DNA of 64,000 bases, from the NCBI GenBank assembly GCA_014804695.1, contig JAAUZJ010000014.1, positions 62,001 to 126,000 of the forward strand. The letters run 5' to 3'. The notes beneath the pieces are model-generated. The model searched no databases and was not told the origin of the DNA. It saw only the letters and a list, made by a program, of their open reading frames with translations. Shown in pieces: positions 28,938 through 37,266 of the stretch; the stretch's first letter is position 1, and the number at the start of each line of letters is the position of its first letter. The position numbers and the translations under genes are program-made. This stretch comes from Lachnospiraceae bacterium (lineage in GTDB: Bacteria; Bacillota; Clostridia; Lachnospirales; Lachnospiraceae).

Positions 28938-31547
28938 TCAGACTGAAATTTGTTTCATCCTGTGTGGCATACTCATAATAACCAATATTAAAATTGACAC
29001 GCATGTCATTATTATACCCGCATACAGCCCTCTGGGGACAAATCGCAGCTCAATCTCGTACTCTCCATTTTCAATAGGCAATGCAACAAAGTTCTGTATA
29101 TCCTCCGTTTCTACTCTCTTTCCATTTATTTTAGCGCTCCAGCCCTTGTCATACGGAATTGTACAAAGTAAATATTTTGTTTCGGCATCCCCATTAGTGC
29201 ATGAAATCTCTATATATGCCTCATTATGCATTCTTATATTTATAGGCTGGTTATTAACATCGATAACATATGCCTCCAGCATATCAGCTCTCTCTCCATA
29301 GACATATATTTTGTCAGAAGAAAGCACTCCGTCTTCCGGCAAATAGCAGCGAAGCACGAACTTACACCCCGTCGGCAGAATACCAATTTTTTTGACATCG
29401 CTTCTTTCACTAGATAAGTCAATCTTTTCATCTTCTATATATACCTCAGCATTAGATACGCCCGCTCTATCATAGCGTGTATACACAGTCATTTCCAAAT
29501 CTGTTTCAAACTCATATTCCAGATATGCAGATTCATTTCCGCTCTCATCTGACTCACTATGCTTTAACTCCTCATCAGCCATCCATCCGCCGTCTTCCAT
29601 AATACTGCAATTTATGCTGCGAATCAGATTTCCTTCAATTTTCCTAAAAATTTCCTCATCCTGCGACGTATCCAGACCGTCGTACAATTCATTCATATAT
29701 TGAAAGGGATTCTCAAGACTCTTATCCTCCATAATCGAACTATCCATAAAAAGTGCAAAAGGCAACGTATTTTCACTCTCGTAAAGTGCAATATCGCCGG
29801 ACTCTTTTAACATATTGTAGCCTGAACCCGGATTTTTGCCGGAAATAAGATATTTCACACCTAAGAAAGCATCTCCTGTCATGGTCGCACCGTCATTATA
29901 GTGCATACCCCAGCCTATATTATTGGAATATCCAAAATTTCCTGCTATGTTTATAACATTTTGCTTCTCCACAGATGTATAAGAAGTCAATCCGTATAAA
30001 CCGAACATAAAAGGATCGTTAGAGGTTCTCGTTGCACTTCTTTCTATCGCTGTACGGACAATTCCGTCGTCTTCGCTCACCGCTCTTTTGCTTTCTTCTA
30101 CAAGCGGCGCCATTTTTTGCATATATTCCTGATATTCGTCTACTTTTACTGAATCATATTGAGACGAAACCATATATAAACATTCGGCATTTATAACAAG
30201 TTCGGCACAGGTAAAAAGCAATATCATAAACCTCCCCGCCACCTTATTTTTCACAATATAAACTAACCCGATATATGCCGCAGTCAGAAAGATATTGAGA
30301 AGCATTATGTTAACTTTCTGATTCTCCATAAAATTTCCTATCCTACATAGCAGTCCCAAGCCAAGCACAAAACCTATTCCAAATATGACATATTTGTCAT
30401 ATTTATTAACCATCCCATTATCCCTTAACTCTATATAGCCCATATATGCAATATACAACACAATGAAAATATATATAAAAGAATATCTATAAGGTGAACC
30501 AGTCGGCCGATTAAAGACATGCCACACGCAGTTCAAATTATAGTGATGAAATGAAACTACTATTACAAAGAGCTGCAAAATATACCCAATTTTTTTCCTA
30601 ACAGGAGTCTTGGCACAAATCAGCCAGTACAAAGCCATTATAAGAGCAAATACGCCACAGTAAATCAAGGGTTTACCTGAGGTTATCTGCTTATTACTGA
30701 TTGTTCCACAAAATGCCGCATCAAAAAGTTCACTATACTTAAACATATTTTTGAAATTTTTAAGAATACTAAGCGACAGTCCAGTTTTTCCATCACGCAT
30801 TATATCCAGCGTAGGAAGTGAAATACACATGGAAAGCATACCTCCTAGAAATGAAGATGCTATATAAACCAGAACTGTTTTAAATGAATCTTTCTTATTT
30901 GATTTTTTGTCCGAAATGAAAATAAAATAGCATACAAAATACAATACCGAAAAAATGCAAATCATATACCCTGTATAGAAATTCGTAATTACCGACAAGG
31001 CTATCGTGATAGAATAAAATAAATATTTTTGCTCATCTACCAATCTTTCAATTGCACTACATAACAAGGGCAGCAAAATCAAAGCATCTATCCAGAATAT
31101 ATTGAACTGATATCCTATCATATAGGCTGAAAGCGCATATGCCGTCGAAAAAATTATGGAAAAGCTATCCTGCCTTCTTTGGTTTAAAAACCAGTGCATT
31201 GCAAGCCCGCATGTTCCGGTTTTTAATAATGCAACTATCAGAATTCCAATATAAATATTTTCTGCATCAAAGAAATAAAAAATAAGATTAAACGGGCTAA
31301 TTAGATAATAAGCCGAAACGCTTAACATGTTCCCGCCTATCGCCCTTGAAAAAGTATATAAAGCAGAAGCATCGCCATGTAAGATATTATGAAGATGTGC
31401 AAAAAAAGGCGCATATTGTTCATCCATATCCCAAATAAGCAAGGTCTCATTGCCGAATGGATACTGTCCCCATATCATATAGATTACAAGCAGCAAAAAC
31501 ACCGGCAGTGCAAACGACATTACATGTTGTTTTAATCGTTTCTTCAT
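28938..31547 (-). CDS. YfhO family membrane protein
   Basis: 869 residues. About 12-13 membrane helices occupy residues 10-480, with WDMDEQYAPFF in the first outer loop, then a large outside domain (480-835) and one last helix (GIIMTCVSILILVIM). This matches Bacillus YfhO/YfhO-like GT-C proteins, which glycosylate lipoteichoic acid using polyprenyl-phosphate sugars (family knowledge). The start overlaps the Wzy-like stop (ATGA). Its role here is probably decoration of a cell-surface polymer; the substrate is not known. Confidence 0.85.
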   Translation of the reverse strand: MKKRLKQHVMSFALPVFLLLVIYMIWGQYPFGNETLLIWDMDEQYAPFFAHLHNILHGDASALYTFSRAIGGNMLSVSAYYLISPFNLIFYFFDAENIYIGILIVALLKTGTCGLAMHWFLNQRRQDSFSIIFSTAYALSAYMIGYQFNIFWIDALILLPLLCSAIERLVDEQKYLFYSITIALSVITNFYTGYMICIFSVLYFVCYFIFISDKKSNKKDSFKTVLVYIASSFLGGMLSMCISLPTLDIMRDGKTGLSLSILKNFKNMFKYSELFDAAFCGTISNKQITSGKPLIYCGVFALIMALYWLICAKTPVRKKIGYILQLFVIVVSFHHYNLNCVWHVFNRPTGSPYRYSFIYIFIVLYIAYMGYIELRDNGMVNKYDKYVIFGIGFVLGLGLLCRIGNFMENQKVNIMLLNIFLTAAYIGLVYIVKNKVAGRFMILLFTCAELVINAECLYMVSSQYDSVKVDEYQEYMQKMAPLVEESKRAVSEDDGIVRTAIERSATRTSNDPFMFGLYGLTSYTSVEKQNVINIAGNFGYSNNIGWGMHYNDGATMTGDAFLGVKYLISGKNPGSGYNMLKESGDIALYESENTLPFALFMDSSIMEDKSLENPFQYMNELYDGLDTSQDEEIFRKIEGNLIRSINCSIMEDGGWMADEELKHSESDESGNESAYLEYEFETDLEMTVYTRYDRAGVSNAEVYIEDEKIDLSSERSDVKKIGILPTGCKFVLRCYLPEDGVLSSDKIYVYGERADMLEAYVIDVNNQPINIRMHNEAYIEISCTNGDAETKYLLCTIPYDKGWSAKINGKRVETEDIQNFVALPIENGEYEIELRFVPRGLYAGIIMTCVSILILVIMSMPHRMKQISV

Positions 31548-32800
31548 ATACTTTCTCCTGCCTTCTTGTCCTTACCAGCCTCATTCTGCAATAAATAGCA
31601 TCCCATCATCATAAGAATAAAATTCCTGCCGATATAAACGGAAAACAAATGCGCTTCCACAACAGTATATATTGTCATCACCGTAAATATCACCAGCCCA
31701 AAGGCATCCTTTTCTTTATAGAATTTCCAAAGCAGAGCCAGACTTGCAATACAGTACAATATTCCCGGTATAATGCCATAACGGTAAAATAACTTCACCC
31801 AGCCCATATCAAAATAGTATTCCATATTGTTAGGCGAAGAAAAAAGCTTCCAACTCTCCATCGAACCGTTATTATCTTCACTGTCGGTCAATGCCAGGAT
31901 TCTTCCGTTTATTTTCTGGTCAATTCTCATAAGCGCTACAATATGTGCCTTAGCCTTATGTTCTCCCAGATAAGTCTCGTTTACTTCCGCTTTCCTTACT
32001 CTGGGGGCATTTGCCGCCGCATACACCGAGAAAGCGATACACAGTACAAAAGTAAGCAGACCGCAGATATAGGCAATCTTTTTCTCACCAAGCCGTTTAC
32101 TATAACTCATAATAAAAGACGCAAGAAGCAGACAGGTTGTAATCGCCATAGAAGTATTGGAATCCGTCAGTTTGTACACTCCCACATTAAGCAGCATAAG
32201 GAAAAGATAAACATACCACTTCATCCTCTCTGAGTACACATAAATTCCCATTGCAAGCAGCATCAGAAACATGGCTGCAAGCGCATTTGGATGCCCCATT
32301 CCTAGGGTATAGCGTGTCTCCACATACCCCTTTTGGACAGACATATCATAACCTCTTCCGTAGTCCGTTGTAAGCCGCATATCCCCATAAATTCCTGTTA
32401 CAGATAAAAACACTATAGCCACGCAGCCGAGCAGCGTCACATAAAATGTGTAGCGTAACATCTGCTTTAACGGAATCCCTTTGCATGCAAAGACAAACGT
32501 CACTATCCTTATCACGTCATTTTTCCCTGTAATCCTATAGGAAATCAGGGCAATGAATTCCATAAATGCAATAAGCATCCACTCTCTACGGCTATATTCC
32601 GTAAGTAGCAGCTTAAGCGCAAAAATGGCAAAAGTAAGCCTGAATAAATACCCCTCTATGGGATTTATGTAATTACTTTTGTCAATAATTACCATTCCCA
32701 GTTCGATCGTTAAGCCGATATAAAAAAGAAACTGAGGAATCTTTTTCTTCCAAACCTTATTATAAAAAGAGTTTAAATAAGATTTCATGTCGATAACCAT
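31544..32800 (-). CDS. Wzy-like repeat-unit polymerase
   Basis: 418 residues with about 10-11 hydrophobic segments and a large loop around residues 255-330 (VRKAEVNETYLGEHKAKAH onward). TLGMGHPNALAAMFLM resembles the H-P-N motif region of O-antigen ligase/polymerase-like proteins, and the gene at 16878 has the matching LGFTHPNILH. The ATG at 32800 lies only 1-2 nt from AAAGG; an ATG at 32788 is 13 nt from it, so the start is ambiguous. It probably polymerises repeat units outside the membrane. Confidence 0.72.
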   Translation of the reverse strand: MVIDMKSYLNSFYNKVWKKKIPQFLFYIGLTIELGMVIIDKSNYINPIEGYLFRLTFAIFALKLLLTEYSRREWMLIAFMEFIALISYRITGKNDVIRIVTFVFACKGIPLKQMLRYTFYVTLLGCVAIVFLSVTGIYGDMRLTTDYGRGYDMSVQKGYVETRYTLGMGHPNALAAMFLMLLAMGIYVYSERMKWYVYLFLMLLNVGVYKLTDSNTSMAITTCLLLASFIMSYSKRLGEKKIAYICGLLTFVLCIAFSVYAAANAPRVRKAEVNETYLGEHKAKAHIVALMRIDQKINGRILALTDSEDNNGSMESWKLFSSPNNMEYYFDMGWVKLFYRYGIIPGILYCIASLALLWKFYKEKDAFGLVIFTVMTIYTVVEAHLFSVYIGRNFILMMMGCYLLQNEAGKDKKAGESI

Positions 32801-32806
32801 GCCTTT

Positions 32807-33733
32807 CTAAACCAGCTTTCCATGCAGCTTGCGCAAAAAGCCTTTGACCGCGAGTATACCCTTTTTACAGGCAATTCTGATCTTACTGACCGGTGGTGCG
32901 ATAAGATAATCATATTCTTCCATATGTTCACGCAAATAATCCGGATATGTCTCGTCAATATCCACACGGATAAACTTAGCGTCCCTGCCGAAAATGTCTC
33001 CTCCGCATAAAAGTCTGTCCACTGCTTCCCTAAGATATTTGGCTTCGTTATACTCCTGATGCGCGGCTGCCTGAACCTTCTCACTGATGCGCCTTGCCAC
33101 ATTTTTTTCACCGTTGCCGCCCATGTAGCCAAAATGCCAACCGCCGTCAGCAACTCTTACGCTCGATGCATCTGAAGGTGACACCTCCCTCAAATAGACA
33201 ATTCCCTCTTTAGGCAGGTTTCCGAAACTGCAAATCTTGGTTCCAAGCCACTGTTTTTTTGGCACGTCTGCAAACTCGCCTGTAATAGACAAAAGACTGC
33301 CCGAAATTTCTTCCATATTCAGAAAACAGTAAAACATTCTCTGTGCCAGATGGTATACTTTGGAAGGATCAAAATTATCTATTACATCCTTAAGAACCTT
33401 AGGATTGGGAATCTCGTCAACGTCGCTGAATATAATGATATCGTCTGCGGCGCAGTTTACAAGTCCCCTTATAAGTTGGTTTTTCTGATACTTGTCTCTC
33501 TCATGGGTAACGGTTATTTCCGGTGGAGTTTTCTCAACAGGAACATATATGATTTTATCCTCAAATTCGGCAAACATTTTTCGGTTTTGCGCATATATCA
33601 TTGACTTGGGTTCGCCGGAAAATGTAACTGCGGCTTCCTCGATCACAAATTTGTCCACGTATGGGGACATTATGTGCAGGCGTAGTTTTAGGATATCCAG
33701 TTCGTTGAAAAATGGGATGCAGTCGTAAATCAT
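32807..33733 (-). CDS. GT17-like N-acetylglucosaminyltransferase family protein
   Basis: 308 residues from the ATG at 33733, which has AAGGAG 7 nt upstream. The longest frame starts at 33952, but its first 73 codons come from the palindromic repeat, so it is not believable. MIYDCIPFFNELDILKLRLH, VTHERDKYQKNQLIRGL and IIFSDVDEIPNP match the GT17 family (beta-1,4-mannosyl-glycoprotein GlcNAc-transferase-like), with D-x-D in FSDVDE. Bacterial members are found in capsule loci. The strong terminator-like repeat just upstream could limit its transcription. Confidence 0.8.
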   Translation of the reverse strand: MIYDCIPFFNELDILKLRLHIMSPYVDKFVIEEAAVTFSGEPKSMIYAQNRKMFAEFEDKIIYVPVEKTPPEITVTHERDKYQKNQLIRGLVNCAADDIIIFSDVDEIPNPKVLKDVIDNFDPSKVYHLAQRMFYCFLNMEEISGSLLSITGEFADVPKKQWLGTKICSFGNLPKEGIVYLREVSPSDASSVRVADGGWHFGYMGGNGEKNVARRISEKVQAAAHQEYNEAKYLREAVDRLLCGGDIFGRDAKFIRVDIDETYPDYLREHMEEYDYLIAPPVSKIRIACKKGILAVKGFLRKLHGKLV

Positions 33734-33747
33734 GTGGGTGCTCCTTT

Positions 33748-33875
33748 TATTACAGTTATCTATTGCCACGAACTTAGGCAATATAAATAAAAAAGGGGCT
33801 CGAACCGCGGGAGCGAAGGTCGCCCCTTTTTTATTTATATTGTCTAAGTTCTGGGTATTGAGAACGCGTTGATAA
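33748..33875. repeat. Long palindromic repeat, copy 1
   Basis: Arms at 33770-33799 and 33822-33851 are 30 nt each with one mismatch, around a 22 nt core. The inner ends are GGGGC/GCCCC bordered by A-runs and T-runs, so both strands carry a terminator-like hairpin. Weaker complementarity extends to about 33748 and 33875. The core is identical to copy 3 (62 kb) and reversed in copy 2 (51 kb). It fills the 164 nt gap between the DUF5672 and GT17 genes. Confidence 0.9.
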
Positions 33876-33897
33876 TAAGCTTCACCAATACTTATTG

Positions 33898-34647
33898 CTA
33901 AAGTCTTCTCCAGAACAAAAACGGTCTTATAATATTCTTTATCTTCTGCCACCTTACTTTCCAGGGATTTACGAATTTAGGATAGCGTTCGTTTCGTCCC
34001 CACCATTTATGGAAAATGAAGGGTTTATCTACGTCCATAATTTCGGGGATCATGTGCTCGTGGCCGAAATATTTGGCTACCTCTATTGGGGCGAAGCTCA
34101 TTCCGGCATCTTCGATTACGTTCTTGTATTTACAACATAAAAATGTATCTTCGTTATAGTTACCATCTTCCATTCTTTCCCATTTCAGATTTGCCTGTCT
34201 TGGAAAGTCAAGTAATTTTTTGCTGCGTATGGATACGCTGTTGCCTACGCGGCAGATGTTGCCCTTTGCATCTCTGTAAGTGGTATTATTCTTCGGAAGC
34301 GGCCAGGGTGAGCCGATATAGTCATAGTCCAAAAATTCTTTCCGCCAGCTTTCGGGATTTACGACAAATCCGTCATAATGTACCAGCAGCACATAATCTG
34401 TATCAATGAAATCTGTAAGCTCATATACCATTTTATAGTTGAAAGCATCTATATCCGTAAGCTTAGAGGTATGCTTATAATGAATCTCTTTTGGGAGGAA
34501 AAAGGGTTTTCTGTGGGTAATCAGTAAAACGTCGCCAAATTCAATTTCCCTCATACTGTATTGTAATGCTTTAACGGTTTCATAGATATTAACGCTGCTC
34601 ATTGCCGCAAGCGTTACATTCGGGAGTTTAAGCTTCTCCATTTCCAT
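33898..34647 (-). CDS. DUF5672 family glycosyltransferase-like protein
   Basis: 249 residues. LPNVTLAAMSSVNIYETVKAL at the start, VLLVHYDGFVVNPESW, DYIGSPWP and RVGNSVSIRSKKLLD match DUF5672, a family with a GT-A-like fold found in glycan loci; GGFS-type blocks are shared with GT2/GT31-like enzymes. GGAGG lies 7 nt before the ATG. The biochemical activity is inferred from fold and context only. An 8 bp hairpin sits just before its ribosome site. Confidence 0.75.
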   Translation of the reverse strand: MEMEKLKLPNVTLAAMSSVNIYETVKALQYSMREIEFGDVLLITHRKPFFLPKEIHYKHTSKLTDIDAFNYKMVYELTDFIDTDYVLLVHYDGFVVNPESWRKEFLDYDYIGSPWPLPKNNTTYRDAKGNICRVGNSVSIRSKKLLDFPRQANLKWERMEDGNYNEDTFLCCKYKNVIEDAGMSFAPIEVAKYFGHEHMIPEIMDVDKPFIFHKWWGRNERYPKFVNPWKVRWQKIKNIIRPFLFWRRL

Positions 34648-34661
34648 ACACTAACCTCCAT

Positions 34662-34680
34662 GATTCCGCTCTGCGGAATC
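34662..34680. other. Perfect 8 bp intercistronic hairpin
   Basis: GATTCCGC and GCGGAATC flank a 3 nt loop, directly upstream of the GGAGG site of the DUF5672 gene and 9 nt after the stop of the DUF6056-like gene. No T-run follows, so it is not a standard terminator; mRNA processing or protection is possible. Confidence 0.5.
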
Positions 34681-34689
34681 TCATATCTA

Positions 34690-36201
34690 TCAGTCTTGTT
34701 CCATAAGGCGGACCGAATGTTTATTATAATACATAGTCACCGCCGTATTCAGCCAGTACCATTGATCTTCGCTTAGGTCATCGAAATCAAAAAGTGCAGG
34801 CTTCATGGAATAAGGCTCTACCACTACATCCCTGACCGTGTCATCGACATACAGCTCATGACGCTGCATCGCTTCAGTATAATAAGCCTTACCATCTCCG
34901 ATCACGAGTGAACGCAGTGCCGAAATACTTGTGTATGTGTTTTTATCTGCGGTAAATACCCATACTATCATTACAAGCAGCAAACATGACACGGTCATCA
35001 TATTTTGGGTGCTCTCTAAGAAACTGCCAAGCAGTTCTCCAACGGACACTGCCTTATCTTTGCCAGACTTTTCGCTGTTACGGTGGCTTATCCATCCCAG
35101 CCAGTAAACCGTAAGCATGATAAGGCTAAGATAATAGACCATCTGAATAATATTATCTACCCTTGACAAACCTATCGTTCCAAGACCATATAACGTAGGC
35201 GTGAACATGGCTGATATAATGCAGTATACACCGCCAGTCACCAATATTGGATGCTTGAAATCCTTATCAGATGCTTTGGCAATCCGCCACAACACCGGAA
35301 GCAGCGCCAGCCACACCAGTATCACAAAAACGTAAGTCCATTGCACCATAAAAACAATTGAATAATAAAATGATAACAAAATCGCAGGTATGGGCGAATA
35401 TCCAACAGCAGTATCTACCTGCGCCCTTACCCTGTGTCCCGGTGCGAGTACATTGCATAAAAACCCCGCCGTATATGTCAGATAAGGTATAAGCGCGTAA
35501 ATCAGTTTGGCACGCCTTGCAAAAAATACATATATGAGCAGCAGCAGAAGCAAAACTTCAGCCTGAAGCGCAGTTACAAGATTGCATCCTGCATTTATCG
35601 GTGCGATTATGGCAGCAACGGCGCAATATATGGACGCCTGAGCTTTCTTTTCTCCCCAAATCGCACATGACACGAGTGTCAGTATTATAAATAATAACGA
35701 TTCCATGAATATATAATGTACGGAACCGTTATACCAGTATATACCCTCAAAAGGAGCCTCAATTACCTGATAAAACATAAACAGCATTATAAACATTACA
35801 AAAGAAGCTCTATACTTGTCGCTTCCAAGCCACCTGGTAAGTATCTGCCTGCCTAGCAAAAAAGAAGATACGGAAAACATCCCTATCATAATGATCGGAA
35901 CGACAAATGCGCTGTCATACCGGAAATTCATAGGACACATAGACATTAAGAAGCAGGAAGTATAAGCTCCCTGTATATTCATGAAAACAATTTTTACCTG
36001 CTCAAACGCAGTGAGCACGCACTGATACAGTGAACCTGTAGCAATCCACGTATCATGAACCAGCCTGCCATAATCATAATCGTCAATGCACATCACATTA
36101 TATCTGCCAAGCAAAAGCAAGGGAAGTATCGACATCAAAAACAGGATTGCCGCACATGCCGTCATGCTTTTTATGGAAATACGATTAATCCTATTTATCA
36201 T
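34690..36201 (-). CDS. DUF6056-like polytopic membrane protein
   Basis: About 503 residues with 11-12 membrane helices. CIDDYDYGRLVHDTWIATG after the first helix holds the acidic cluster typical of GT-C-type proteins, and EGIYWYNGSVHYIFMESL fits the DUF6056 family. Its role is not known; context suggests glycosylation or transport of the surface polymer. The ribosome site AAGGAG lies 11 nt before the ATG at 36201 and 5 nt before a TTG at 36207, so the start may be two codons earlier. Confidence 0.65.
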   Translation of the reverse strand: MINRINRISIKSMTACAAILFLMSILPLLLLGRYNVMCIDDYDYGRLVHDTWIATGSLYQCVLTAFEQVKIVFMNIQGAYTSCFLMSMCPMNFRYDSAFVVPIIMIGMFSVSSFLLGRQILTRWLGSDKYRASFVMFIMLFMFYQVIEAPFEGIYWYNGSVHYIFMESLLFIILTLVSCAIWGEKKAQASIYCAVAAIIAPINAGCNLVTALQAEVLLLLLLIYVFFARRAKLIYALIPYLTYTAGFLCNVLAPGHRVRAQVDTAVGYSPIPAILLSFYYSIVFMVQWTYVFVILVWLALLPVLWRIAKASDKDFKHPILVTGGVYCIISAMFTPTLYGLGTIGLSRVDNIIQMVYYLSLIMLTVYWLGWISHRNSEKSGKDKAVSVGELLGSFLESTQNMMTVSCLLLVMIVWVFTADKNTYTSISALRSLVIGDGKAYYTEAMQRHELYVDDTVRDVVVEPYSMKPALFDFDDLSEDQWYWLNTAVTMYYNKHSVRLMEQD

Positions 36202-36216
36202 AAGCAATATCTCTCC

Positions 36217-37254
36217 TTAATATCGTACAGTCTTCTTCATACGCCTTGCAAGCGCCCTCTGGATTTTCTTTAAATAAAACCAGCCATAAACCAATCTGCT
36301 CTCTATGGTCTGGAAAAAATGCTTTGCTTTGCCGGGTTTTTTATTTATTAAGGCATATTTATGCGAGCGTTTCTTGTACCTCTCCAATTCGTCTCTGCAC
36401 TCTTTAGCGGTAAAAAGTCTGCCCTTCCGGTCCATATAATGGAACAGGCTGTAAATATTCTGCTCTGAAGCCCAGTATCCATCGGATACGTTGTGCCTTG
36501 CCCAGTATTTCGGGGCAATGGCAAACTTAAGTACCTCGTTTGTGTGCGCCGGAAGACAGGCAAATGATGAATTGGACAGCAATAAATAATGAGCGTTTTT
36601 TAATGTGACATAGTCCTTCCCGATATCAAAATGATGCGCCGGAATACCCGGAAGCATTTTCCCTGCCGCTTCCACGTCATCTGTTATGATCATGAACTCC
36701 ATATCCGGACGGATTTTTTTCATTTCTTTTATGCCGTTGATCCAATACTTCTTATCTATAAAAAGCTCCGGACTTCCGGTATATTCCCCGCCCCGCATAT
36801 TTATGATGCAGAGATTTTCACGACTGTATTCATAGGAATCATATTCCGGTTTCACACAAAGCCACTGTTTTACATCAGAAATATATTTAATAAAATAAGA
36901 CTCATCCTGCATATTTCCATAAATCAGTGTATTATCTTCTACATTATGGATATCTTCTTTTTTCCCACTGACATAGCAGCCATGCACCATATCATGTTTG
37001 GAATTTCCAATGAAAAGTCTGTCATCATTATCCTGATATATTTTGAAATTTTTCTTTTCTTCTTTAGTAATGGCATGTCCTAAATCCACATCCATAAAGT
37101 ACATGCCCTTATCATTGTGTATATTGACCGCAAAAATTTCCTGCCCCGCCGTGCCGAATGCATATCCGTTTTCCTTTGCAATGGCTCTTGCAGTCACATA
37201 ACAGAAAAGCTGGTTTCCAAGTCCCTGACCTTTTAAAAATTCTGTTCCTATCAT
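36217..37254 (-). CDS. Divergent GT11/fucosyltransferase-like protein
   Basis: 345 residues. FLKGQGLGNQLFCYVTARAIA at the start parallels the GGLGNQLFQY motif of GT11, but the catalytic block reads INMRGGEYTG instead of H-x-R-R-G-D-Y. LLLSNSSFACLPAH corresponds to the third block. The overall order of motifs fits the fold, while the changed His and Asp suggest another donor or reduced activity. GAGGA lies 6 nt before the ATG. It follows the second ABC exporter gene. Confidence 0.65.
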   Translation of the reverse strand: MIGTEFLKGQGLGNQLFCYVTARAIAKENGYAFGTAGQEIFAVNIHNDKGMYFMDVDLGHAITKEEKKNFKIYQDNDDRLFIGNSKHDMVHGCYVSGKKEDIHNVEDNTLIYGNMQDESYFIKYISDVKQWLCVKPEYDSYEYSRENLCIINMRGGEYTGSPELFIDKKYWINGIKEMKKIRPDMEFMIITDDVEAAGKMLPGIPAHHFDIGKDYVTLKNAHYLLLSNSSFACLPAHTNEVLKFAIAPKYWARHNVSDGYWASEQNIYSLFHYMDRKGRLFTAKECRDELERYKKRSHKYALINKKPGKAKHFFQTIESRLVYGWFYLKKIQRALARRMKKTVRY

Positions 37255-37266
37255 TTCTTGTCCTCT

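Noticed and set aside
33734..33952. 73-codon N-terminal extension of the GT17-like gene
   Set aside because: It is read through palindrome copy 1, while an ATG at 33733 has AAGGAG at ideal distance and begins the family's usual N-terminus.
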